Shown: positions 25,660 to 33,633 of the stretch, piece after piece
Numbering within the stretch: position 1 is the first letter of the stretch
Layout: each line of letters begins with the position of its first letter
Assembly: GCA_965199105.1 (NCBI GenBank)
Contig: CBDAQO010000002.1
Span: 1,798,001 to 1,862,000 of the forward strand
DNA from: LMUY01 sp965199105
GTDB lineage: Bacteria > Pseudomonadota > Alphaproteobacteria > Acetobacterales > Acetobacteraceae
Direction: 5' to 3'
Length of the DNA: 64,000 nt
Position numbers and translations under genes: made by a program
The notes under the pieces: generated by a model
Seen by the model: only the letters and a program-made list of their open reading frames with translations
What the model was told of the DNA's origin: nothing
Database searches by the model: none

Positions 25660-26874
25660 ATGGATCACGAGGCGTTCTTCCGCAAGCAGATCGACGGCCT
25701 CCACCGCGAGGGCCGCTACCGGGTATTTGCCGACCTGGAGCGGCAGGCGGGCGCGTTCCCCACCGCCATCCACCACGACGGGCGCGGCGGCACCGCCCCG
25801 GTGACGGTCTGGTGCTCCAACGACTACCTGGGGATGGGCCAGCATCCGAGCGTGATCGCGGCGATGCACGAGGCGCTGGACCGCTGCGGCGCCGGGGCGG
25901 GCGGCACGCGCAACATCTCGGGCACCAACCACTACCACGTGCTGCTCGAGCGCGAGCTGGCGTCGCTGCACGGGATGCGTTCGGCGCTGCTGTTCACCTC
26001 CGGCTACATGTCCAACGACGCCACCCTGTCGGTGCTGGCGGGGCGCATGCCGGGCTGCACCGTGCTGTCGGACGCGCTGAACCATGCCTCCATTATCGAG
26101 GGCATCCGCCGCAGCCGGGCCGATTACCGCGTGTTCCGCCACAACGACCCGGCGGACCTCGAGCGCATCCTGTCCGAGCTCGAGCCGGAGCGGCCCAAGC
26201 TGATCGTGTTCGAGAGCGTCTACTCGATGGACGGCGACATCGCGCCCGTGGCGGAGATTTGTGACGTGGCCGACCGCTACGGTGCCATGACCTACCTGGA
26301 CGAGGTGCACGGCGTCGGCCTCTACGGGCCCGGCGGCGCCGGGATTGCGGCGCGGCAGGGGGCGGGCCATCGCCTCACCGTGGTGGAGGGCACCCTGGCC
26401 AAGGCGTTCGGCGTGATCGGCGGCTACATCGCGGCCTCCGACGCGCTCTGCGACTTCGTCCGCTCGTTCGCGCCCGGCTTTATCTTCAGCACGGCGATGC
26501 CCCCCGCAGTGGCGGCCGGCGCGCTGGCCAGCATCCGGCACTTGCGGGCGAGCGAGGCCGAGCGCGAGCGGCACCAGGACCGGGTGGCCGAAGTGCGCCG
26601 CCGGCTCGACGCGATCGGCGTGCCGCACATGCCCAACCCCAGCCACATCGTGCCGGTGATGGTGGGGGACCCGGTGCTGTGCAAGCAGATCAGCGACACC
26701 CTGCTGGACCGCTACGGCATCTACGTGCAGCCGATTAATTACCCGACCGTGCCGCGCGGCACCGAGCGCTTGCGCATCACCCCGTCGCCGCTGCACAGCG
26801 ATGCCGACATCGACAAGCTGGCCGACGCGCTCGGCACGATTTGGGCCGAACTCAGCCTCGCCCGTGCCGCTTAG
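25660..26874 (+). CDS. hemA: 5-aminolevulinate synthase
   Basis: PLP enzyme condensing glycine and succinyl-CoA to 5-aminolevulinate (C4 pathway), the first tetrapyrrole step. Seen: MDHEAFFRKQIDGLHREGRY at the family N-terminus, CSNDYLGMGQHPSVI, the PLP Lys in VVEGTLAKAFGVIGGYI, and INYPTVPRGTERLRITPSP. 404 residues from the ATG at 25660, which fits the family start; two in-frame ATGs lie 6 and 12 bases earlier in a GGGGATGGGG stretch that can serve as ribosome site. Placement at the end of the puh-acsF run links ALA supply to bacteriochlorophyll demand. Confidence 0.95.
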   Translation: MDHEAFFRKQIDGLHREGRYRVFADLERQAGAFPTAIHHDGRGGTAPVTVWCSNDYLGMGQHPSVIAAMHEALDRCGAGAGGTRNISGTNHYHVLLERELASLHGMRSALLFTSGYMSNDATLSVLAGRMPGCTVLSDALNHASIIEGIRRSRADYRVFRHNDPADLERILSELEPERPKLIVFESVYSMDGDIAPVAEICDVADRYGAMTYLDEVHGVGLYGPGGAGIAARQGAGHRLTVVEGTLAKAFGVIGGYIAASDALCDFVRSFAPGFIFSTAMPPAVAAGALASIRHLRASEAERERHQDRVAEVRRRLDAIGVPHMPNPSHIVPVMVGDPVLCKQISDTLLDRYGIYVQPINYPTVPRGTERLRITPSPLHSDADIDKLADALGTIWAELSLARAA

Positions 26875-26921
26875 CTGTCGCCAAGAGTGCAGCGCGGTGG
26901 GTGGGCAGGCGGACCGGGATG

Positions 26922-27197
26922 CTACTGCACCTCGCGCCTGCGCCCCGCGAGATCGACGCCATGCGCCACGCCGGCCAGCAGCAGGCAAAGCGCGACCCAC
27001 ATCGCCGCCCCGCCGCTCAGCGCCACCCGCAACGCCAGAGTGAGCAAGACGCCGGGCAGCAACGTCCGCGCCACGGCGGCGAGCGGCAGCCGTCGCCCGC
27101 GCCAGGCGGCCAGAGCGGCCAACTCGACCAGGGTCGCCGCCAGCACCACGTCCGCGAGGTGGCTGCCAGCCAGCCATGGTGGCATCGCGAAAACCAT
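26922..27197 (-). CDS. small three-helix membrane protein, hypothetical
   Basis: A 91-residue protein starting MVFAMPPWLAGSHLADVVLA with three hydrophobic segments (about residues 12-30, 45-62 and 67-82) and an Arg-rich C-terminus. The ATG at 27197 has a good AGGGAG ribosome site. It is divergent from the HiPIP gene, with 77 bases between them, and convergent with hemA. I do not recognise the family. Its hydrophobic pattern and good start make it more likely real than a shadow frame. Confidence 0.55.
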   Translation of the reverse strand: MVFAMPPWLAGSHLADVVLAATLVELAALAAWRGRRLPLAAVARTLLPGVLLTLALRVALSGGAAMWVALCLLLAGVAHGVDLAGRRREVQ

Positions 27198-27274
27198 GCT
27201 GCTCCCTAATGTTGCCAAACCTAGGCTTATCCCCAAACGTTGCTGTCAGGTCATCGTCCGAGGAGAACAACATC

Positions 27275-27544
27275 GTGTCAAACGAAGTGTCAGCCCGTCG
27301 CGCCGTGCTCAAATCCGCCCTCGCCGTGCTGTGCGGGACGGCCGCGGCGACCGCCACCACGCGCCTGGCCCGGGCGCAGGATGCCAAGCTGGCGCAAAAT
27401 GTTGTGCAGTATCAGACCTCGCCCAAGGACGGCGCGATGTGCAGCGGCTGCGTGAACTTCCAGCCGCCGAACGCCTGCGCCATCGTTTCGGGCGAGATCG
27501 TGCCGAACGGCTGGTGCGTGGCGTTCGCGCCCAAGGCCAGCTAG
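27275..27544 (+). CDS. high-potential iron-sulfur protein (HiPIP)
   Basis: Periplasmic electron carrier with one 4Fe-4S cluster, a known donor to the photosynthetic reaction centre or its cytochrome in purple bacteria. The GTG at 27275 has AGGAG nine bases upstream. Residues 1-35 are a Tat-type signal (SARRAVLKSALAVLCG, then ARA before QDAK). The mature protein is only about 55 residues, with four cluster Cys in MCSGCVNFQPPNACAIVSGE and PNGWCVAFAPKA. This is among the shortest HiPIP forms; similarly tiny ones are known in Rhodopila globiformis and acidophilic thiobacilli. Confidence 0.93.
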   Translation: MSNEVSARRAVLKSALAVLCGTAAATATTRLARAQDAKLAQNVVQYQTSPKDGAMCSGCVNFQPPNACAIVSGEIVPNGWCVAFAPKAS

Positions 27545-27581
27545 CGCTCTCCTCGAGCGCCTTCCCGGGCGCGGGCGGCTG

Positions 27582-28604
27582 ATGCGCGCGGTGTTCCCGT
27601 TCCCGGCGATCGTTGGGCAGGAGGAGATGAAGCTCGCCCTGCTCATCGCCGCCGTCGACCCGGCGGTGGGCGGTGTGCTGGTGTTCGGCGACCGCGGCAC
27701 CGGAAAATCAACCGCCGTGCGGGCGCTCGCGTCCCTGTTGCCCCCGCTCGATGTCGTCGCCGGCTGCCGCTATGGCTGTGACCCGGCCGCGGCGGCATTG
27801 TGCAGCGAGTGCCAAGCCCGCGCCGACACCGGCCGCCTCACCCTCACCACCACACCCACGCCGGTGGTGGACCTCCCGCTCGGCGCCACCGAGGACCGGC
27901 TGGTCGGCGCGCTCGACCTGCAGTTGGCGCTGACCGAGGGGGTCAAGGCCTTCGAGCCCGGCCTGCTGGCCCGCGCCCATCGCGGCTTCCTCTACATCGA
28001 CGAGGTGAACCTGCTCGAGGACCACCTGGTCGACCTGCTGCTGGACGTCGCCGCCTCGGGCGAGAACGTGGTGGAGCGCGAGGGCTTGAGCGTGCGCCAT
28101 CCCGCCCGCTTCGTGCTGATCGGCAGCGGCAACCCGGAAGAGGGCGAACTGCGGCCACAGTTGCTGGACCGCTTTGGCCTCTCGGTAGAAGTGACCACGC
28201 CGACCGACTTGGCCGCCCGCATCGAGGTGGTACGCCGCCGCGACGCCTTCGAACGCGACCCGGCGGCCTTCCTGGTGCGCTGGGCGGACGCCGCGGCCCA
28301 GGTGGCGGACCAAGTGGCGCGCGGCCGGGTCGCCCTGGCCGGCATGGAGGTGCCGGACACCATCCTGGAGCAGGCGGCGCGACTATGCCTCTCGCTCGGC
28401 ACGGACGGGCTGCGCGGTGAGTTGACCCTGATGCGCACCGCCCGCGCGCTGGCGGCCCTGGAGGCGGCGACCACGGTGGAAACGTCGCATCTGCGCCGGG
28501 TCGCGCCCTCGGCGCTGCGGCACCGGCTGCGGCGCAACCCGCTGGACGAGGCGATCTCCACCGCCCGGGTGGAGCGCGCGGTGGCCGAGCTGTTCGGCGC
28601 GTGA
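27582..28604 (+). CDS. bchI: magnesium chelatase AAA+ ATPase subunit I
   Basis: AAA+ motor of the Mg chelatase, forming rings with BchD that drive Mg insertion in BchH. Seen: FPFPAIVGQEEMKLALLIAA at the start, Walker A VFGDRGTGKSTAVRAL near residue 37, Walker B GFLYIDEVNLLEDHLVDLLL, and sensor-type LIGSGNPEEGELRPQLLDRF. 340 residues. It lies 37 bases after the HiPIP gene and overlaps the bchD GTG start by four bases. Confidence 0.96.
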   Translation: MRAVFPFPAIVGQEEMKLALLIAAVDPAVGGVLVFGDRGTGKSTAVRALASLLPPLDVVAGCRYGCDPAAAALCSECQARADTGRLTLTTTPTPVVDLPLGATEDRLVGALDLQLALTEGVKAFEPGLLARAHRGFLYIDEVNLLEDHLVDLLLDVAASGENVVEREGLSVRHPARFVLIGSGNPEEGELRPQLLDRFGLSVEVTTPTDLAARIEVVRRRDAFERDPAAFLVRWADAAAQVADQVARGRVALAGMEVPDTILEQAARLCLSLGTDGLRGELTLMRTARALAALEAATTVETSHLRRVAPSALRHRLRRNPLDEAISTARVERAVAELFGA

Positions 28605-30340
28605 CCGACCCGGCGGCGCGATGGGCGGATGCCTGTCACGCCGCGGCGCTGTTCGCCGTCGACCCGGCCGGGCTCGGCGTCGCGCTACGGGCTCGGTCCG
28701 GTCCGGTGCGCGACTGCTGGCTGGCCATGGTCCGCGCCCTGCTGCCGGCTTCGACGCAGCTCCGCCGGGTGCCGCTCGGCATCGCGGACGATCGGCTGCT
28801 GGGCGGGCTCGACCTGGCCGCCACCCTCTCCGCCGGACGCCCGGTGCTCGGCCGTGGCTTGCTGGCGGAGGCGGACGGGCATGTGCTGGTGTTGCCCATG
28901 GCGGAGCGGATCAGCGCGGCCACGGCGGGGCGGTTGCTGGCTGCGCAGGACGCCGGCGAAGTCGTGGTCGAGCGGGACGGGTTCGCCGCACGCTGGCCGT
29001 TCCGCGCCGGAGTGATTGCGCTGGACGAGGCGGCCGAGCCAGACGAGGCGCCGCCTTCTGCCCTGCTGGACCGTCTCGCCATGCGTTTCGAGCTGGACGG
29101 CCTCTCGGTGCGCGGCCTGGCGGCGGCTTCGGTGCAACGCTCGGATGTGGCGGCGGCGCGGCAGCGTCTTACCGGCGTATCGGTGGACGACGCGGTGGTG
29201 AGCGCGCTGTGCGGCGCAGCGGCAGCGCTTGGCATTGGTTCAGCGCGGGCGGCCCTGTTCGCGCTGCGCGCGGCCCGGGCCGCCGCCGCATTGGCCGGGC
29301 GGTCGGCGGTGACGGAGGAGGATGCCGCGCTCGCCGCCCGGCTGGTGCTCGCGAGCCGCGCGACGGCCCTGCCGCCCCCACCTGCTTCCGGCCCATCCGA
29401 ACCGGAAGCGACTGAGCCCGAGCCAGGGGGGGCCGAATCGCCGGTCGGCCGTGAGCCAGAGCAGGTGGACGACGTGGTCCTCGCCGCCGCGGTCGCAGCC
29501 CTGCCGCCGGGCCTGCTGGCTAGTGGCGCGGCCAGCCCGAAATCGAGCCCGAGCCAAGGCCGGGCAGCACCGGGCCGGGCTGGCTCGGGGGTGAAATCTC
29601 AGTTGCGTGGCCGGCCAGTCGGGGCCGCACCCGGCGCGCTGGGCGGCGGCGCACGCCTGGCGCTGATCGACACGCTGCGGGCGGCGGCGCCGTGGCAGCG
29701 CTTGCGGGGCGCGAGCCCGGGCCGGATCGCGGTGCGGCCAAGCGACGTCCGCATCATGCGCTATCGCAGCCGCACGCGCACCACGACGGTGTTTGCCGTC
29801 GACTCGTCGGGCTCCGCCGCCCGCAACCGGCTGGCCGAGGCCAAGGGCGCGGTGGAGCTGCTGCTGGCGGAAAGCTATGTCCGGCGCGACCAGGTGGCGG
29901 TGATCGGCTTCCGCGGTCGCAAAGCCGAACTCTTGCTGCCGCCCACGGGCTCGCTGGTGCGCGCCAAACGCAGCCTGGCTGGCTTGCCCGGCGGCGGCGC
30001 AACACCTCTTGCCGCCGGGCTGGACGCGGCGCGGGAGTTGGCGGACGTGCTTCGCCGTCGCGGCGACACGCCCATGCTCGTTCTGCTGACCGACGGCTCC
30101 GCCAACATCGCCCGGGACGGCACCGCGGATCGCAGCCGGGCCACAGCCGACGCGCTGGATGCCGCGCGGCGCCTGCGCGCAACCGGTTGTGCGGCCGTGC
30201 TGATCGACACCGCGCCCAGACCGCAAGCGCAAAACCGGGCCCTGGCCGAGGCCCTCGCCGCCCGCTATCTGCCGCTGCCCTATGCCAACGCGGCGGCGGT
30301 ATCGCGCGTGGTGGCGCAATCGATCCCGGCCGCGCGGTGA
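28601..30340 (+). CDS. bchD: magnesium chelatase subunit D
   Basis: Scaffold subunit of Mg chelatase. N-terminal degenerate AAA+ domain (about 1-265) with LLGGLDLAATLSAGRPVLGRG, a Pro/Glu-rich linker (about 265-330), and a C-terminal von Willebrand/integrin-I domain with MIDAS motif VFAVDSSGSAARNRLAEAKG and LVLLTDGSANIARDG. 579 residues. GTG start at 28601 overlaps bchI (GTGA). bchO, often the next gene, is absent here and found at 5596 instead. Confidence 0.95.
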   Translation: MTDPAARWADACHAAALFAVDPAGLGVALRARSGPVRDCWLAMVRALLPASTQLRRVPLGIADDRLLGGLDLAATLSAGRPVLGRGLLAEADGHVLVLPMAERISAATAGRLLAAQDAGEVVVERDGFAARWPFRAGVIALDEAAEPDEAPPSALLDRLAMRFELDGLSVRGLAAASVQRSDVAAARQRLTGVSVDDAVVSALCGAAAALGIGSARAALFALRAARAAAALAGRSAVTEEDAALAARLVLASRATALPPPPASGPSEPEATEPEPGGAESPVGREPEQVDDVVLAAAVAALPPGLLASGAASPKSSPSQGRAAPGRAGSGVKSQLRGRPVGAAPGALGGGARLALIDTLRAAAPWQRLRGASPGRIAVRPSDVRIMRYRSRTRTTTVFAVDSSGSAARNRLAEAKGAVELLLAESYVRRDQVAVIGFRGRKAELLLPPTGSLVRAKRSLAGLPGGGATPLAAGLDAARELADVLRRRGDTPMLVLLTDGSANIARDGTADRSRATADALDAARRLRATGCAAVLIDTAPRPQAQNRALAEALAARYLPLPYANAAAVSRVVAQSIPAAR

Positions 30341-30659
30341 GGCGGCACGGCTCGCGGGTGCGGCCGACGCTCGTCCAGACAGCGAGGGGCTGAGGACGGC
30401 TTCGACGTTTGGCAGGCCGTCATGTCAGTGCGGGCGCTGCCGCCACGCGAGCTTGGCGGCCAGATGCACAAGCCGTCGGACCCATCGTCCCCTGCCAGGC
30501 AGGACGAGGCAAACGATCAGCAAACTTGAAAGGTGAGTAGGAGCGAGCACGACCGCCTCCGGTTGGTTGAGGCTCGAGCCTTAGTTCACAATGCGTTGCC
30601 GGCACGTTACCAGCCCGCTTGGGCGAACACTCTGCGGGCGTTGCTGACCCGACCCAGCG
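30341..30659. other. 319-bp gap between bchD and the biosynthetic locus
   Basis: No convincing gene: short open frames on both strands here lack plausible ribosome sites and recognisable sequence, and several are rich in Arg, Cys and Ser as expected of chance frames in GC-rich DNA. No strong hairpin followed by a T run was found. The bchD and hydrolase genes converge here, so a terminator would be expected. It marks the boundary between the photosynthesis cluster and the NRPS/PKS locus. Confidence 0.5.
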
Positions 30660-31616
30660 TTAATGCTTTGCCGCCGGCGGTGACCAGTGGGTCAGCGTCA
30701 CGCCGGCGAGTGGATGCTGGCTTGCCAGCAGCGGGCTCGGCTGGTGCAGCAGGGTTTCGCCGAAGAAGGCCTGCACGAGCGCGCGCACGGCCGCATTGCC
30801 GCCACCGGCGTCGGTGAAGTCACCATGCCGAAGTCCGTCCACTTGCGCGTAGAACCCGCCGACCAGCGCCATGCGGGCTCGCAGGTGAGCCGCGTCCCAC
30901 TGGTCGAGCACAGCGTCCGGCTGCAACGCGAGCGACGGCGACGCCGGGTAGGCCTCCCCGCTAAGCAATATGTTCGGTTGCGGCCCAGGATGTTCGGTGG
31001 CCGGACCGAACGACCACCCATCCATGTTGAGGCAAGCGGCAAACCGGAGATCACGTCGGCACACTTCCGACGCCACAGCGCCGCCAAACGAGTAACCGAG
31101 GATCCCCAGTGCCGGCGCTCCCGCTGCCTCCGGGAGGCTGGCCAGGCTGGCAATGGCGTCCTCGGCAAGAACGGCCACTCGCCAATCCGCCTCGACCACA
31201 GTCCGGTCCAGCGCAGCGAAGCTCGACAAATCCATCGGGCGCTGCAGCCGGGCCGCCTCGTCAGCAAACGGCGCCGGTTGCGCCGTCGCAAGGTCCAGCG
31301 CGACCACGTTGAAGCCGTGATCCGCCAAACTCGCCAGCAGGATGTCGTTTTCGTCGGCGGAACCGTTCCAGCCGGGTTCGTAAAGCAACAGAGGGCGGGG
31401 AGGCGGGAGTCCGGCCTGCCAAATCCGCAGCCGCACCGCATGGCTGGGCACGTCGCTCCGCGCGGGCAGCGTGATCACGCGGGTGTTGGGTGGCGCCGCG
31501 GCAACACAGAGAGCGCCAGCCATGGTCAACGCAGCCGTGCGCAACGCGTGCTTGGCGGCGGCGAGCTTCGACAGCCAGCGGATCATTCCTAGATCGGCCA
31601 ATGCCCGCCGGTTCAC
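30660..31616 (-). CDS. PAF-acetylhydrolase-like alpha/beta hydrolase with N-terminal signal
   Basis: Serine hydrolase coupled to the NRPS genes. Seen: N-terminal hydrophobic stretch HALRTAALTMAGALCVAAAP (signal peptide or anchor), oxyanion-side LLLYEPGWNGSADENDILLA, nucleophile elbow LGYSFGGAVASE, the Asp of LNMDGW, and a His in GLRHGDFTD, which together match the catalytic triad pattern of plasma-type PAF acetylhydrolases. 318 residues from a GTG at 31616 that overlaps the upstream NRPS stop (GTGA); ATG at 31586 is an alternative. The coupling suggests a role in product release, processing or self-protection; the signal argues for an extracytoplasmic site. Substrate unknown. Confidence 0.72.
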   Translation of the reverse strand: MNRRALADLGMIRWLSKLAAAKHALRTAALTMAGALCVAAAPPNTRVITLPARSDVPSHAVRLRIWQAGLPPPRPLLLYEPGWNGSADENDILLASLADHGFNVVALDLATAQPAPFADEAARLQRPMDLSSFAALDRTVVEADWRVAVLAEDAIASLASLPEAAGAPALGILGYSFGGAVASEVCRRDLRFAACLNMDGWSFGPATEHPGPQPNILLSGEAYPASPSLALQPDAVLDQWDAAHLRARMALVGGFYAQVDGLRHGDFTDAGGGNAAVRALVQAFFGETLLHQPSPLLASQHPLAGVTLTHWSPPAAKH

Positions 31617-33631
31617 GCGAGTGCGGCGCGGATATGCTGGACGACCGCCGCCTCCCACGGTTCGGCAGGCAGCGGCATGATGGTGCATGGGCCAGCAAGT
31701 TGCACGGCCCACCTGTCCAACGCGTCCTGTCGCCCCGGTTGGCCGAACAGCAGGCTCGCGCCATCGAAACGCCGAGACCCGGTAACGCGCAGAAGCCGGG
31801 TCAGCACGCCCGCTCGCTGTGGTTCGTCCGGCTCGATCAAGATGAGCAGGACATCGCGGCGCTTTCGTCGCAACGCTTTGGCCAGCCCTAACGCCGCGGC
31901 CGCATCAGGTCCGCTCGCCACCAACAGCAATCGCTTGCTTGGGTCCAGCGCAAACAGCTGCTCCAACGACGGTGCAATCGCGCAGGTCAGCCGGATGTCT
32001 GGCCCCAACGCAGCAGCAAGCTGGCGCCACGCCGCCTCCGTCCCGAACGCGAGTGCGTGGGCGGATGCAATGGCTTGGTCGGCAGCAGCCTGGCTCGTGT
32101 TGTTGTCGGACCCAGGGCCTTGCAACCGTTCTGCCAACCCTCGCAGGGTTGCGTCCGCAAAAAGCTGTGCCATCGTGACGCGGCGGCCAAACGTCGCCTC
32201 CATCCGAGCCAGCAGACGAGCGGCCAGAAGGGAGTGTCCACCGAGCTCGAAAAAGTCGTCATCCAAAGCGACGGACGGAACGCCCAGGACATCTTGCCAA
32301 AGCATAGCCAACTGGTGCTCGACTGTGGCGTCCGGTGACACGCCGCGCGACTCACCGGTGAGCGCAGCCGTCCAATCCGCAAGCATGGCCTCGACCGTGG
32401 CGAGCTGGTAGCGGCCCGTGTCAAACTCGCACGAAACCCGCCAACCATCGGGTCGCTCGACCATGAAGAAGTTTAGGTCATACAGCGCGCCGCTAGAATG
32501 GCTTGGCATGTCGACGAGCGTGATATCGCCCCGCTTCGGTGGCGCGACGAAAGAGCGTTGGAAGATGAAGTTGATGGAGAACAGCGGCGTACGGCCGAGC
32601 TCGCGCTTCGGGTTGAGCGCCTGGATCAACACCTCGAACGGCAAATCACCATGCTGCACGGCGTCCGTCGCGACCTTCGCTGAGCGCCCGATCAACTCCG
32701 ACCAGCTCGGCTCGCCCGAAAGGTCCAGCCGTAGCACGAGCGTGTTGATGAAGCAGCCGACCATCGGCTCGAGCTCGACCTCATCCCGGTTGGCAATCTG
32801 CGTGCCGACCACGATTTCGCGCGTCATCGTGCGTGACTGCAGCATGCGGCCGAGCGCGGCGAACGCCACGGCAAACGCTGTGCACTCGTGTTGACGGGCA
32901 ACGCGATCCAGCTCGTCCGAGACGCGGCGAGGCAGCAGCACCGACGCAATCCGGCTACCCCCGCGCGGCGCTCCGGCCCGGTCATGCGGAACCGTGACGT
33001 AGGGCAGTCCGGCAAGTTGCCGTAGCCAATAGCTTTTGGCGGCGGAGAGCGCGGGGCTGGCAAGCCAGGCTTGTTGCCATTCCGCGTAGTCGCCGTATTG
33101 CAAGGCCAAGGAAGGCAACGTTTCGCCCGCGAGCACTGCCGTGAACTCGTTGGCCAGCACGCCGATCGACCAGCCGTCACCCACCGCGTGATGCACCGTC
33201 ACCAGCATGCGGGAGACGTTTGGCTCAAGGGTCAGCAAGCTCACGCGGATCAGCGGCGCCTGCTCGAGGACAAACGGCCTGGCGGCTTCTTCCAGTCCGA
33301 GCCGATCTGCCTCGATGACGCTATCGGCCGCCGGCAACGCCGAAAGATCGTGATGGCGCACGTGAAACGCGAGCCTTGCAGCGACCGACTGCACCGGCGC
33401 CCCATCAAGCGTAAGCAGCGACGTACGCAGCACTTCATGGCGCGCGATGACGTGTTGCCAAGCTGCCTCCGTTGCTTCTGGCGCCAGCGGCCCGAGCACG
33501 GTCCAGCGAGCCGCGATGTTGAGCGCGGGGCTGCCTGGATCGAGTGCGTCCAGCAGCCAGAACCGGGTCTGCGCCAGCGAGGCCGGAAACCGCGCAGCAC
33601 TCCCGTCGGGACTGATCGTGCCGCCGTCCAT
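31613..33631 (-). CDS. NRPS: condensation, PCP and degenerate thioesterase-like tail
   Basis: 672 residues. Condensation domain (about 12-430) with intact HHAVGDG at 147-153 and the upstream RHEVLRTSLL motif; carrier domain (about 435-505) with phosphopantetheine Ser467 in FFELGGHSLLAARL; then a 160-residue tail (about 512-672). The tail has alternating strand-helix pattern and a segment DRWAVQLAGPCTIMPLP that resembles the end of a type I thioesterase, but there is no GxSxG nucleophile and the place of the usual GDH-F motif reads AEPWEA. There is no adenylation domain, so the carrier must be charged in trans or used for transfer. It lies two bases after the giant synthase and is coupled to the hydrolase downstream. 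Confidence 0.85.
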   Translation of the reverse strand: MDGGTISPDGSAARFPASLAQTRFWLLDALDPGSPALNIAARWTVLGPLAPEATEAAWQHVIARHEVLRTSLLTLDGAPVQSVAARLAFHVRHHDLSALPAADSVIEADRLGLEEAARPFVLEQAPLIRVSLLTLEPNVSRMLVTVHHAVGDGWSIGVLANEFTAVLAGETLPSLALQYGDYAEWQQAWLASPALSAAKSYWLRQLAGLPYVTVPHDRAGAPRGGSRIASVLLPRRVSDELDRVARQHECTAFAVAFAALGRMLQSRTMTREIVVGTQIANRDEVELEPMVGCFINTLVLRLDLSGEPSWSELIGRSAKVATDAVQHGDLPFEVLIQALNPKRELGRTPLFSINFIFQRSFVAPPKRGDITLVDMPSHSSGALYDLNFFMVERPDGWRVSCEFDTGRYQLATVEAMLADWTAALTGESRGVSPDATVEHQLAMLWQDVLGVPSVALDDDFFELGGHSLLAARLLARMEATFGRRVTMAQLFADATLRGLAERLQGPGSDNNTSQAAADQAIASAHALAFGTEAAWRQLAAALGPDIRLTCAIAPSLEQLFALDPSKRLLLVASGPDAAAALGLAKALRRKRRDVLLILIEPDEPQRAGVLTRLLRVTGSRRFDGASLLFGQPGRQDALDRWAVQLAGPCTIMPLPAEPWEAAVVQHIRAALA

Positions 33632-33633
33632 AG

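Noticed and set aside
25498..27387. 629-residue minus-strand frame over puhE, hemA and the HiPIP region
   Set aside because: Composition is that of a chance frame (Arg/His/Ala/Gly-rich), and it covers several certain genes on the other strand.
30282..30817. Small genes between bchD and the hydrolase
   Set aside because: Frames are Arg/Cys/Ser-rich, overlap on opposite strands, and lack ribosome sites.
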